DNA from: Oscillospiraceae bacterium
Lineage (GTDB): Bacteria > Bacillota > Clostridia > Oscillospirales > Ruminococcaceae
Reading direction: 5' to 3'
DNA: 52,465 bases
Assembly: GCA_019423755.1 (NCBI GenBank)
Contig: JAHZAU010000001.1
Location: forward strand, 1-52,465
The translations under genes were made by a program, and so were the position numbers. The notes under the pieces are model-generated. The model was given only the letters and a program-made list of their open reading frames with translations, ran no database searches and was not told the origin of the DNA. This document shows, piece by piece, positions 22,590 to 30,862 of the stretch. The number at the start of each line of letters is the position of its first letter. The first letter of the stretch is position 1.

Positions 22590-23996
22590 TTAGTACAGCT
22601 GTTTTGCTACCTCCGATTCCAGCATCCGCCAAGCTGCGTCGTCCACCAGGGTGTACTGAAGGATGTCCTTCATGTCCGAGGACTCGATGGTCAGCAGCAG
22701 CTTGCTGCCGCTTTCCTCAATGGCGATGCGGTACTGGACGTCGGTGTCAAATTCCAGCTCGAAGTAGTAAAGGCCCATCTCCTCCACCGCGTTGACCTTG
22801 GTGGGGGCGGATTTTTCCACATGGAGGTTCTGCAGCGCCTGGAAGATGCCGGTGCTGAAGTCGTACACCAGGCCGGCGTGTTCCCGGCGGCCGCCCACCG
22901 AGCAGTAGACCTGCATATCGGTAAAGTGTTCCAGGCTCATGATGCCCAGCCAGGAGGGCACGGCGCTGCCGTTTTGATAAGCCTGCCGCATGGCCAGCAT
23001 CAGGGTCTTGAGGCTTTCCTGGCTGCAGGGGTAGAAGGTGCTGGTGCTGCCGCTTTGGACAGCGATGCCGTTTTCATAGCAGACGTACTGGTAGAGGGTG
23101 GAGGTCTCGTTGCCGGCACGCATCTCCAGCTCGGTCCACTTGGCGCCGGTCTTGGCTTCGGAGAAGTCCACGCCGGGCTGAGCTTCCAGAGCAGCCAGTG
23201 CCTGCAGCACCGATTTGGCCTCGGTGGTATCCAGCTGCACCAGCAGCCGCTGCGAGTTGCTGTAGATCATCAGGCGGTCTGCGCCCTGGCTTGCCGGTGC
23301 CAGTTCGGGATATTTGGAGCCGGGGGTACCGGTCTCCACCTGGGCCAGTTCGTCCAGCATCAGCCACAGGTTATCCAGTTTGCCGGTATCGGAGGTGGCG
23401 TAAGCCTGCCGTCCGGTGGGGCTAGACACCTGGATCAGGCGGTCCTCCGGGGCGATGGTGGCGTCATCCATAATATACTCGCGCTGGGAGCCGTCCGGGA
23501 AGGTGAAGGTCAGCTCATAGCGGCGGTGGCGGTCGCCGGTAGCCGTCTGGGTGTTGACCTTGGTGGTCAGGGAGGAAAGGGCCGACGTCGCCTGAGAGAT
23601 GGTGGCGGAATCGGTGGTCTGGGCGGTGTATTCCTCCGCCAGGGAACCGGTCCCCAGCTGGATGCGGCATTCCATCTTCTTGGGCTGGACCGCAAAGGCA
23701 AAGGGCTCGCCCTCCGCCTGGGTCACCGGCTGGGTGGAAGCCGGCTGGTCTTCGGGTTTGGTGTCCTCCTCGGTAGAAGGCGGGGTCTGCTGTTCCGGCT
23801 CGTCCTTTGGCTCCTCTTGAGAGGGGGCTTCCTCCTCCGGCTCGGTCTGGGTGGTTTCCTCCCCGGGACGGGGCAGCGGCTGGCTTTCCTCCTCCGGCGG
23901 GGTCAGGAAGATCCCGGCGGCAACAGCCAAAATGATCAGCAGCACTACGAAGCTGATCGCCATGGTCATGACGGTGATCCGTTTATTGTTATCCAT
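22590..23996 (-). CDS. Exported/anchored protein of a paralogous pair, copy A
   Basis: The 468-residue product (start MDNNKRITVM, AAGGA ten bases upstream) has an N-terminal signal-anchor helix (about residues 7-30), a Glu/Pro/Thr-rich linker (about 33-85) and an extracytoplasmic domain homologous over most of its length to the downstream gene's product, with the shared motif VPSWLG near residue 350. Unlike copy B it has no lipobox cysteine, so one partner would be helix-anchored and the other lipid-anchored. The role is unknown. It opens the four-gene cluster behind a near-consensus promoter. Confidence 0.78.
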   Translation of the reverse strand: MDNNKRITVMTMAISFVVLLIILAVAAGIFLTPPEEESQPLPRPGEETTQTEPEEEAPSQEEPKDEPEQQTPPSTEEDTKPEDQPASTQPVTQAEGEPFAFAVQPKKMECRIQLGTGSLAEEYTAQTTDSATISQATSALSSLTTKVNTQTATGDRHRRYELTFTFPDGSQREYIMDDATIAPEDRLIQVSSPTGRQAYATSDTGKLDNLWLMLDELAQVETGTPGSKYPELAPASQGADRLMIYSNSQRLLVQLDTTEAKSVLQALAALEAQPGVDFSEAKTGAKWTELEMRAGNETSTLYQYVCYENGIAVQSGSTSTFYPCSQESLKTLMLAMRQAYQNGSAVPSWLGIMSLEHFTDMQVYCSVGGRREHAGLVYDFSTGIFQALQNLHVEKSAPTKVNAVEEMGLYYFELEFDTDVQYRIAIEESGSKLLLTIESSDMKDILQYTLVDDAAWRMLESEVAKQLY

Positions 23997-24070
23997 ATAC
24001 GGCACATCCTTTCTGTGTCGAATCTTACCGAGAGAAGGGTACAGTTTCCCCCTCCCCATGGTTTGATTTT

Positions 24071-24099
24071 ATCTTACACTTGTTTTGTGACGGTGTCAA
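24071..24099 (-). promoter_or_regulatory. Promoter of the paralog-phosphatase cluster
   Basis: Minus strand perfect TTGACA, 17-base spacer, TAAGAT, about 75 bases upstream of 23996. Confidence 0.75.
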
Positions 24100-24157
24100 T
24101 CGTCTGGAAGAGGCAGGCAGAAAATTCACCCTTTGGCCTTGGTTTGGAAATAAGGCA

Positions 24158-24199
24158 GTAAAAAAGCGCCCCCACCGGCAGTCCGGCAGAGGCGCTTTT
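24158..24199 (-). terminator. Terminator of the thyX-to-U32 operon
   Basis: Arms AAAAGCGCC (24162-24170) and GGCGCTTTT (24191-24199) enclose a CCGGCAGTCCGG loop; the minus-strand U-run follows. Confidence 0.88.
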
Positions 24200-24206
24200 T
24201 GCGGTA

Positions 24207-25445
24207 CTATCTGAGGGAAGCTTTGCGGAAGATGGCGTTTTCCGGCACACCGGTCAGGCCGCCGGCGGGCATAGAAAACTTCATCATAGCGTGGCAGGCG
24301 GAAGGCTGGCTCTCCCCTTCCCCGTCCACGATCTGCTCCACCACAAAGGGCAGAGGCTCGCGGCCCGGGATAAGCAGTTCCAGCTGGTCCCCCACCAGGA
24401 ACTTGTTGCGCTGGGTGCAGAAGAGGGTGTCGCCTTCCTGGCGGTCCACCACCGCTACCACGTCCCAGCTGCGGACATAGCCGCCGTTTTCGTAGAACTG
24501 GCCCTCCTCGGGACGGCCATAGTAGAAGCCGGTGGAATACTGCCGGTGGCTGACCTTGCGGGTCTCCTCCTCGATCCACGCCGGCAGCACGAAGCCTTCG
24601 GGTGCGGCGCAGTAACGGTCCACCGCCTGGCGGTAGGCGTTGGTCACCACCGCCACATAATAGAAGGATTTGGCGCGGCCTTCGATCTTAAAGGAGGTGA
24701 TGCCCGCCTGGCAAAGCTCGGGGATGTGCTCGATCATGCACAGGTCCTTGGCGTTGAGGATGTAGGTGCCCTTTTCGTCCTCAAACACCGGGAAATACTG
24801 CCCCGGGCGCTTTTCCTCCATCAGGTGGTAGCCCCAGCGGCAGGGCTGGGCGCACTCGCCGCGGTTGGCGTCCCGGTTGACCAGGTAGTTGGACAGGACG
24901 CACCGTCCGGAAAAGGACATACACATGGCCCCGTGGACAAAGCACTCGATTTCCAGCTCCGGCGGGGTGTTGTCGCGGATGGCGCGGATCTCGTCAAAGC
25001 GCAGCTCCCGGGCCAGCACCACCCGCTTGGCGCCCATGTGGTACAGCTCCCGGGCGGTCAGGTAGTTGACGATGCCGGTCTGGGTGGAGATGTGGACCTC
25101 CATCTCCGGCACCACCCGTTTGGCCTCCATGAGCACGCCGATATCCGCCACGATCAGGGCGTCCACCCCGGCTTTTTCGGCCGCCCGCAGATAGTCGGGC
25201 AGCAGGGGGATCTCCTCGTTGCGGGGCAGGGTGTTGCAGGTGAGGTAGACCCGCTTGCCCCGGCTGTGGGCCAAAGCGCAGGCCTGGGCAAGGGTCTCAA
25301 AATCAAAGCTGGCGGAAGCGGCACGCATCCCAAACTGGGTGCCGCCCAGATAGACAGCGTCGGCGCCGTAATCCAGTGCAAAGCGCAGCCGCTCAAAGTC
25401 CCCGGCGGGTGCCAGCACCTCGGGGCGAAAAGGTGTATTTGTCAA
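24207..25445 (-). CDS. U32 family protein, probable tRNA/rRNA hydroxylation factor (TrhP/RlhA type)
   Basis: The 412-residue protein belongs to the U32 family, first described as a peptidase. Work on E. coli RlhA and TrhP shows several members are needed for C5 hydroxylation of cytidine in 23S rRNA or of uridine 34 in tRNA. The family signature is present: ECFVHGAMCMSFSGRC, then SNYLVNRDANRGECAQPC, which holds the Cys residues thought to carry an Fe-S cluster. The start is TTG with AGGAGG eight bases before it, 18 bases after the mltG stop. Firmicutes-type TrhP1/TrhP2 are the closest idea; exact substrate is unproven. Confidence 0.88.
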   Translation of the reverse strand: MTNTPFRPEVLAPAGDFERLRFALDYGADAVYLGGTQFGMRAASASFDFETLAQACALAHSRGKRVYLTCNTLPRNEEIPLLPDYLRAAEKAGVDALIVADIGVLMEAKRVVPEMEVHISTQTGIVNYLTARELYHMGAKRVVLARELRFDEIRAIRDNTPPELEIECFVHGAMCMSFSGRCVLSNYLVNRDANRGECAQPCRWGYHLMEEKRPGQYFPVFEDEKGTYILNAKDLCMIEHIPELCQAGITSFKIEGRAKSFYYVAVVTNAYRQAVDRYCAAPEGFVLPAWIEEETRKVSHRQYSTGFYYGRPEEGQFYENGGYVRSWDVVAVVDRQEGDTLFCTQRNKFLVGDQLELLIPGREPLPFVVEQIVDGEGESQPSACHAMMKFSMPAGGLTGVPENAIFRKASLR

Positions 25446-25463
25446 AGTTGTTTCCTCCTGGGG

Positions 25464-26774
25464 TTATTCTCCGGTCTCCTCCGTGGCGGATTCGGCAGAA
25501 GCGGCCTCCTCCTCCTTGAGCTTCTTGTTCACCTGCGCGGCCAGGGCCTTGTTCTGCTCGTGCTCAGCGTCGGTCTTGGCGTAGTAGTAGGTGCCTTCGT
25601 TGTCGCTGACGAAGAAGTAAGCGTCCAGATCCGCCGGGTGCAGCGCCGCTTCGATGGCGTCCATACCGGGGTTGCAGATGGGTCCGGCAGGCAGGCCGCG
25701 GACCTTGGTGGAGTCGTAAGCGTCGATGATCTCCTGGTTGATGGTGGTCATAAACGCCTTGATGTCGTCGCGGATATAGTCCGCGGTGGCGTCGGACTGC
25801 AGGTTGGGGTAGTTGGCCAGGTCGTCCAGACGGTTGTGGAAGACGGCGGATACCCGCTGCATCTCCTCGGGGGTAGCGGCCTCCTTCTGGATGATGGAAG
25901 CCAGGATAATGGTCTTATCCAGCTGGCCCAGGTCGGAGTTGAGGATCTCCTTCTTCATCTCATCGTTCATGACGCGGTTTTCGAAGTTGTCGAAGAACTT
26001 GCGTGCCACTTCAGCCGGGTTCATATCCACGTAGAACTCGTAGGTATCCGGGAAGAGATAGCCTTCAAACTTGCGGTAGCGCAGCTCATTTTCCGGCAGC
26101 ATGGAGACGAACTCGTAGTCGTAGCTTTCGTTTTCCAGGGCGGTGTAGAAGTCCTCGGCCTTGCAGACGCCGTTTTCCTCCAGCAGCTCGCCGATATCCC
26201 GCTGGGTGGAACCTTCAGGGAAGGTGACGGTGACCACGTCCACGCTATCGCCGTCGTTGGTGGCGGTGATGCGGTTCATGATCTGGTCGTAGCCCCACTT
26301 GTCGTTGAGAACGTAGGTACCGGGCTGGATATCCTTTTTGAGCTTGATGCCGGCGTAGATGTCAAAGGTGAGCTTTTCGGAGATGACGCCGCTTTCCTTC
26401 AGGATGGAAGACACCTTGCGCGGGTCCTTGGCGTCTTCCTCCGAGATGGTCACCTCGATCTGCCGGTCGCGCTGGCCCAGGCCGCTCAGGTCGCTGGCGC
26501 TGGACAGGGCGAACACCGCCAGGAAGATGGCGATGCCCACATCCACGCAGATGATGATAAAGCTTTTGGTAAAGCGGCTGAGCTTAGATTCCCGGCGGCG
26601 GCCGCGGCGGGGCGGCTCCGGTTCCGGAGTGCGGCGGGCCTGGCTGGGCGGGGTCTCCCGCTGGGTATAGCGGTGGGCCCCCTGTCCGGAGGGCACCACC
26701 TTCATATCGCCGTCCGGGTCGTTTTGCGGACGGCGCTTAAAGGTAAAGTCCAGATCGTCGTTGTTTCGGTTCAT
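25464..26774 (-). CDS. mltG: Endolytic murein transglycosylase MltG (YceG)
   Basis: MltG cuts nascent peptidoglycan strands near the membrane. The 436-residue protein has a long basic, Pro-rich cytoplasmic N terminus (about 1-65), one membrane helix (about 70-92), a LysM-like domain, and the catalytic YceG domain: EGYLFPDTYEFY, ASIIQKEAATPEEM with the expected catalytic Glu, GLPAGPICNPG and the final YFFVSDNEGTYYYAKT. All conserved blocks are intact. The cytoplasmic extension is longer than in E. coli but common in Gram-positives. It lies three bases after the cyclo-ligase stop, so it is tightly coupled in the operon. Confidence 0.95.
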   Translation of the reverse strand: MNRNNDDLDFTFKRRPQNDPDGDMKVVPSGQGAHRYTQRETPPSQARRTPEPEPPRRGRRRESKLSRFTKSFIIICVDVGIAIFLAVFALSSASDLSGLGQRDRQIEVTISEEDAKDPRKVSSILKESGVISEKLTFDIYAGIKLKKDIQPGTYVLNDKWGYDQIMNRITATNDGDSVDVVTVTFPEGSTQRDIGELLEENGVCKAEDFYTALENESYDYEFVSMLPENELRYRKFEGYLFPDTYEFYVDMNPAEVARKFFDNFENRVMNDEMKKEILNSDLGQLDKTIILASIIQKEAATPEEMQRVSAVFHNRLDDLANYPNLQSDATADYIRDDIKAFMTTINQEIIDAYDSTKVRGLPAGPICNPGMDAIEAALHPADLDAYFFVSDNEGTYYYAKTDAEHEQNKALAAQVNKKLKEEEAASAESATEETGE

Positions 26775-26777
26775 GGT

Positions 26778-27422
26778 TTAGTCTGCCTTCCTTTCCTGAT
26801 TCCATGGGGCAGGGCCGCGGCCCCGGGGCGCGGGCGCCGGGCGGCGGATGCGGATGATGGAGCGGTCTGTGACCAGGATGTCGATGGGGACGTCGTACCG
26901 TCCGCCGATGAGCCGGCGGCGCACGCAGTCCGAATAGTTGACCCCTACCTTGCTCCCCTGGAATCGGGAAAGGTACCGGTCATAGTAGCCGCCGCCGTAG
27001 CCCACCCGGTAGCCCTGCAGGTCGTTGCAGAAGGCGGGCACGATGGCGATGGCGCCGCTGGTGTCGGAAAGCACCGGCGCCTGAGCGGAGGGCTCCATAA
27101 TGCCGTAGGAGCCCTTGGAAAGCTCGTCCACACTGGTGATCAGGTGCATCTCCATCTGGCGGGAATTGGGCACGCAGCGGGGTACCGCCACCTGCTTCCC
27201 CTGGGAGAAGGCGTGTTCCATCAGCTTCCAGGTGTCCACCTCCAATTCCTTGGAGACATACACCACCAGCACCTTGGCCTGGCGGTATTCCCAAAGGGAG
27301 ATGACCTTCTGGAAGATGCGCTCGTTTTTCTTTTTGGTGACCTCCGGGGGCATCTGGCGCCGGATGGCGCGCATCTCCTCCCGGATCTCCCGTTTATAGA
27401 TACGCAGGTCTACTTTTGGCAT
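26778..27422 (-). CDS. 5-formyltetrahydrofolate cyclo-ligase
   Basis: This 214-residue enzyme converts 5-formyl-THF to 5,10-methenyl-THF with ATP, returning a storage folate to use. Family marks are the basic N terminus (LRIYKREIREEMRAIRRQM), VPRCVPNSRQM, and the nucleotide-binding GYGGGYYDRYL near residue 145. A basic, Pro-rich tail of about 20 residues after the domain (PAPAPRGRGPAPWNQERKAD) is unusual. The start codon overlaps the preceding DJ-1 gene by 13 bases. Together with ThyX and FolT in this window it makes a folate theme. Confidence 0.94.
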   Translation of the reverse strand: MPKVDLRIYKREIREEMRAIRRQMPPEVTKKKNERIFQKVISLWEYRQAKVLVVYVSKELEVDTWKLMEHAFSQGKQVAVPRCVPNSRQMEMHLITSVDELSKGSYGIMEPSAQAPVLSDTSGAIAIVPAFCNDLQGYRVGYGGGYYDRYLSRFQGSKVGVNYSDCVRRRLIGGRYDVPIDILVTDRSIIRIRRPAPAPRGRGPAPWNQERKAD

Positions 27423-27961
27423 TGGATCTCCTTTTGTACCCGGTGGGCGGTCTCCTCGCCAAAGAGGGCCGCAGCCAGCGCCAGGCCAAATTCGATGGCC
27501 ATGCCGGCGCCTTTGGCGGTGATGATCCGTCCGTCGCGGACCACGCCCTCGCCGGTGTAGGTCACAGCGCCGCTGCCCACCTCAAAGCCGGGGTAGCATG
27601 TGGCGCGACGGCCGTCCAGCAGCCCTTTGCGGGCCAGGATCGACGGTCCGGCGCAGATAGCGGCCACAAAGCGGTCCTCCGCCGCAGCCCGGTCCACCCA
27701 TTCCTGGACGACGGGGCTGGCCCAAAGGTTGTCCACTCCCGGCAGGCCGCCGGGCAGTACCACCATCTCCAGCTCCTGGCTGTCCAGAGAGGAAAGCTCG
27801 CTCTCTTCCAGGTCACAGCCGACCGGGATACCGTGGCTGGAACGGATGGTCTTGCCGCCGACGCCGACGGTAGCTACTTTTGCGCCGCAGCGGCGCAGGA
27901 TATCAACGGGCGCGATGGCCTCGGTTTCTTCAAAGCCGTTTGCCAGAAATACCAGGATCAT
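27410..27961 (-). CDS. DJ-1/PfpI family protein
   Basis: The 183-residue protein has the DJ-1 fold with the nucleophile elbow AAICAGPSIL (C103), the usual N-terminal FEETEA acidic motif that supports the Cys, and the late KGAGMAIEFGL helix. DJ-1 type proteins act as glyoxalases, deglycases (disputed) or redox sensors; the sequence places it in the YajL/ThiJ group rather than the PfpI protease group. It lies 27 bases after the thymidylate kinase gene and overlaps the cyclo-ligase gene. Co-transcription suggests damage control or house-cleaning, which is inference. Confidence 0.9.
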   Translation of the reverse strand: MILVFLANGFEETEAIAPVDILRRCGAKVATVGVGGKTIRSSHGIPVGCDLEESELSSLDSQELEMVVLPGGLPGVDNLWASPVVQEWVDRAAAEDRFVAAICAGPSILARKGLLDGRRATCYPGFEVGSGAVTYTGEGVVRDGRIITAKGAGMAIEFGLALAAALFGEETAHRVQKEIQCQK

Positions 27962-27988
27962 ATCAATTCCTCCTTGTTGACAAAGACG

Positions 27989-28660
27989 TTAACGGGTGAG
28001 CACCGGCTGGGCCGCCTGCCAGACAAGCTCGGCCACCTCCGGGATGGAGAGCAGCCCCTGGGGCCCGCAGCAGGGGATCACCTGCCAGCCGAACTTTTGG
28101 GCCGCGTAAAGCGCCGCCTGGCGGCACTGCAGCAGGTACTGGAAGTTTGCTTCATGGATGTCCTCCCGGGTGGTGTCGCCATCGTAGCGCTGCATTAGCA
28201 GCCGGCGGGAAACCTCCGGCTCCACGTCCAGGTAGATGACCCGGTCGGGCCGGGGAAGGCCCATCTTGTTGTATTCCAGGTCTTCCAGCCACTCCAGGTA
28301 GCTGTCCCAGCGTTCCCGGGGCTCCTTGGTGGTCTGGTGGGCCATATTGGAGGTGGTGTACCGGTCGGCGATGAACAGGCAGCCCTGTTCGTAGTCCCGG
28401 CGCAGGTAGCGCTGCCAGGAGGCGTACCGGTCCACCGAAAAGAAGCTGGAAGCCGCGTAGGCGTTGACCTCTTCCAGGCCGCCCAGCTCCCCGGACAGGT
28501 ACATCTTCACCAGCGTGCTGGACGGGTCGTCGTAGTTGGGGAAGGACACCTTGCGCGCCCACATCCCCTCCTGCTGCACCCGATCCAGGAGCTGCTGGGC
28601 CTGGGTGGCCTTTCCGCTGCCGTCCAGCCCTTCGATGACGATGAGTTTTCCGTGTTGCAT
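27989..28660 (-). CDS. tmk: Thymidylate kinase
   Basis: The enzyme phosphorylates dTMP to dTDP. The 223-residue protein has Walker A GLDGSGKATQ (11-20), the DR(Y/H) motif ADRYTTSNMAHQ and the lid region LLMQRYDGDTTREDIHE. The start MQHGKLIVIE has AAGGA nine bases upstream; an in-frame ATG 21 codons earlier would run into thyX and is rejected. It follows thyX by 43 bases, so the two successive steps to dTDP are encoded together. The substrate assignment is supported by this context: the P-loop ends KATQ rather than the common KTTQ, and the body (NYDDPSSTLVKMYLSGELG) resembles the dTMP-kinase-like group of Clostridia. Confidence 0.88.
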   Translation of the reverse strand: MQHGKLIVIEGLDGSGKATQAQQLLDRVQQEGMWARKVSFPNYDDPSSTLVKMYLSGELGGLEEVNAYAASSFFSVDRYASWQRYLRRDYEQGCLFIADRYTTSNMAHQTTKEPRERWDSYLEWLEDLEYNKMGLPRPDRVIYLDVEPEVSRRLLMQRYDGDTTREDIHEANFQYLLQCRQAALYAAQKFGWQVIPCCGPQGLLSIPEVAELVWQAAQPVLTR

Positions 28661-28703
28661 AGCATTTCGTCCTTTATGTTGTGGTGTGCGGGGCGGGCGG
28701 CTC

Positions 28704-29471
28704 TTATTCGGCCTGGGCCCCAAAACGGCGGCGGACCTCCTGCATCTTCCCGCAGGACATCTTCCCTTCGGGGCAAGGTCCGGTCAAACAGGGCGGACCA
28801 GCGTGGGCAAAGAGGGTGGGCGCCGCTTCCCGGGCCAAAAACAGCATCTGGGTCGCCACCTCGCGGATCTCCCACTGGGCGCGGTTGCAGCAGCGCAGGC
28901 GGAAGAAGTTTTTGAGGCTCCGGGCGTTCATGGTCACCACCATTTTGGTCTCACAGGCGTTGGGCAGCACAAAGCGGGCGTCCTCGATGGCCTGTTTTTC
29001 GGCGGCGCGGCGGGCTTCCTTCTCGGGTTTCCCCTCGGCCACCAGGCGGGCGAAGTGTTTTTCTTCCAGCAGATCGGCCAGTTCCAGGTAGGTCCGGTGG
29101 GAATCCGCCATCGCCTGCTGGTAACGGGCGGCGGCTTCGGGGATGGCGGCGATCTCCGGCGGGGTCACAAAGGAAAACTGGTTTTCCTTGACGTAGCGCT
29201 GGCTCTGGACGCTGAAGGACGCGATGCGGTGGCGGGTGATCTGGGCCAACAGCGAGCGGGACACCCCTTCGATGCCGAAGGTGAAGGTGGCGTGCTCAAT
29301 GGGGCTTTCGTGGCCGATCTCCCCCAGCATCTCCAAAAAGCTGCGGGTCTTTTCCTCGGTGAGGTTTTCCATGACCGTATCCACCCCGGCGCTGCTGTAG
29401 CAAAGCTTGGCGGCGGCGGCGATGATGGTCTCGGGCTGGGGCGTATGGCAAAGCAGGGTGACGGTTGCCAT
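28704..29471 (-). CDS. thyX: Flavin-dependent thymidylate synthase
   Basis: ThyX makes dTMP from dUMP with methylene-THF, FAD and NADPH. The 255-residue protein carries the signature RHRx7S: R80-H81-R82 and S90 in RHRIASFSVQSQRY, and also the FRLRCCNRAQWEIR region that binds dUMP and FAD. A C-terminal tail with four cysteines (about residues 224-245: CLTGPCPEGKMSCGKM) is longer than the core and could bind a metal or just be variable. The start has AGGAGG upstream. It is the first gene of a six-gene operon and has a good promoter. Confidence 0.95.
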   Translation of the reverse strand: MATVTLLCHTPQPETIIAAAAKLCYSSAGVDTVMENLTEEKTRSFLEMLGEIGHESPIEHATFTFGIEGVSRSLLAQITRHRIASFSVQSQRYVKENQFSFVTPPEIAAIPEAAARYQQAMADSHRTYLELADLLEEKHFARLVAEGKPEKEARRAAEKQAIEDARFVLPNACETKMVVTMNARSLKNFFRLRCCNRAQWEIREVATQMLFLAREAAPTLFAHAGPPCLTGPCPEGKMSCGKMQEVRRRFGAQAE

Positions 29472-29552
29472 GGGTCTCAGCCTCCTTTCCTAGTTGTGAT
29501 AGCGGGCGGCCTGGTTTTTCCAGAAGGTCAAAACCGGCCATACTTATTTAAA

Positions 29553-29581
29553 AGTATAACATATTCTCCCCAGCTTCACAA
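29553..29581 (-). promoter_or_regulatory. Promoter of the thyX operon
   Basis: Minus strand TTGTGA, 17-base spacer, extended TGT-TATACT, 82 bases before the thyX start. Confidence 0.6.
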
Positions 29582-29604
29582 CCGGTGGCGGTTCTTTTCC
29601 GCAT

Positions 29605-29633
29605 TTGACAAGCCAGCTTTGCTGTATTACACT
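29605..29633 (+). promoter_or_regulatory. Promoter of the M29 aminopeptidase gene
   Basis: Perfect TTGACA, 17-base spacer, TACACT. Confidence 0.8.
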
Positions 29634-29683
29634 AAAGTCACGCAAAATCCCTTTTTCATTTTTATATACAGGAGGTTTTTACT

Positions 29684-30796
29684 ATGTTTGACCCGCGTTT
29701 TACCCAGATGGCCCACAATCTGATCCAATACTCCGTCCACCTGCAGCCCGGTGAAAAGGTGCTGATCCACAACATCGGCGAGCGCACCGAGCTTGCCCAG
29801 GCGCTCATCGACGCCGCCTACGAGGCCGGCGGCCAGCCCTTCCTGCAGCTGGAAAACCCGCGCCTGCAGCGCCACCTGGTCCAGCACGCTACCGAGGAGC
29901 AGCTGCGCCTGCAGGCGGAGCACGAGCTTGCCTTCATGAAGGAGATGGACGCCTACATCGGCATCCGGGCTTCCTCCAACTCCTACGAGATGGGCGGCAT
30001 CCCCGCCGACCAGATGAAGCGCTATTCCTCCCTCTTCCGCCCGGTCACCGACCAGCGCTGCGCCCACACCAAATGGTGCGTCATGCGCTACCCCAACGAG
30101 GCTATGGCCCAGGCTGCCGGCAAGAACACCGAGGAATTTGCGGACTTCTACTTTGACGTCTGCTGCCTGGACTACTCCAAGATGGCCGCAGCCATGGAGC
30201 ACCTGGTTGCCCTCATGAACCGCACCGACAAGGTCCGTCTGGTAGCCCCCGGCACCGACCTGACCTTCTCCATCAAGGACATCCCCGCTGTCCCCTGCTC
30301 CGGCCAGTGCAACATCCCCGACGGCGAGGTGTTCACCGCTCCGGTCAAGGACAGCGTCAACGGCGTTATCTCCTACAACACCCCCTCCCTGCGGGACGGC
30401 TTCACCTTCGAAAACATCGTCCTCACCTTTAAGGACGGCAAGATCGTCGACGCCAAGGCCAACGACACCGCCCGCATCAACGAGATCTTCGACATTGACG
30501 AGGGCGCCCGCTACGTGGGCGAGTTTGCCATCGGCGTCAACCCCTATGTGCTCCATCCCATGAAGGATACCCTCTTTGACGAGAAGATCGCCGGTTCCAT
30601 CCACTTCACTCCCGGCTGCTGCTACGAGGGCGAGGCCGAAAACGGCAACTACTCCGCCCTGCATTGGGACCTGGTGCTCATCCAGCGCCCGGAATACGGC
30701 GGCGGCGAAATGTGGTTCGACGACGTGCTGGTGCGCAAGGACGGCCTCTTTGTGCTGCCGGAGCTTGCCTGCCTCAACCCGGAGAACCTCAAATAA
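29684..30796 (+). CDS. M29 family metallo-aminopeptidase
   Basis: This 370-residue cytoplasmic enzyme belongs to the AmpS/AmpT/PepS thermophilic-type aminopeptidase family and removes N-terminal residues from peptides. The two-metal site is recognisable: the Glu in IPDGEVFTAP, the Glu in GEFAIGVNP, the His in SIHFTPG, the Tyr/His in SALHWDLVL, and the Asp in MWFDDVLVRKDG. The N-terminal barrel region is of normal length. A near-consensus promoter and the AGGAGG site suggest good expression. It is monocistronic, ending in a terminator. Confidence 0.94.
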   Translation: MFDPRFTQMAHNLIQYSVHLQPGEKVLIHNIGERTELAQALIDAAYEAGGQPFLQLENPRLQRHLVQHATEEQLRLQAEHELAFMKEMDAYIGIRASSNSYEMGGIPADQMKRYSSLFRPVTDQRCAHTKWCVMRYPNEAMAQAAGKNTEEFADFYFDVCCLDYSKMAAAMEHLVALMNRTDKVRLVAPGTDLTFSIKDIPAVPCSGQCNIPDGEVFTAPVKDSVNGVISYNTPSLRDGFTFENIVLTFKDGKIVDAKANDTARINEIFDIDEGARYVGEFAIGVNPYVLHPMKDTLFDEKIAGSIHFTPGCCYEGEAENGNYSALHWDLVLIQRPEYGGGEMWFDDVLVRKDGLFVLPELACLNPENLK

Positions 30797-30816
30797 GCAT
30801 CCCTTCCCCAAACACA

Positions 30817-30848
30817 AAAGGGGCCTCCCGGCGGAGGTCCCTTTTTTT
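30817..30848. terminator. Terminator after the M29 aminopeptidase gene
   Basis: An imperfect stem AAAGGGG-CCTCC / GGAGG-TCCCTTT is followed by TTTTT; the convergent YdcF-like gene ends just after it. Confidence 0.85.
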
Positions 30849-30862
30849 GCGCGCGGGGAACA

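Noticed and set aside
24291..27560. A 1089-codon plus-strand open frame opposite U32, mltG and the cyclo-ligase.
   Set aside because: It crosses three genes whose motifs are intact on the minus strand.
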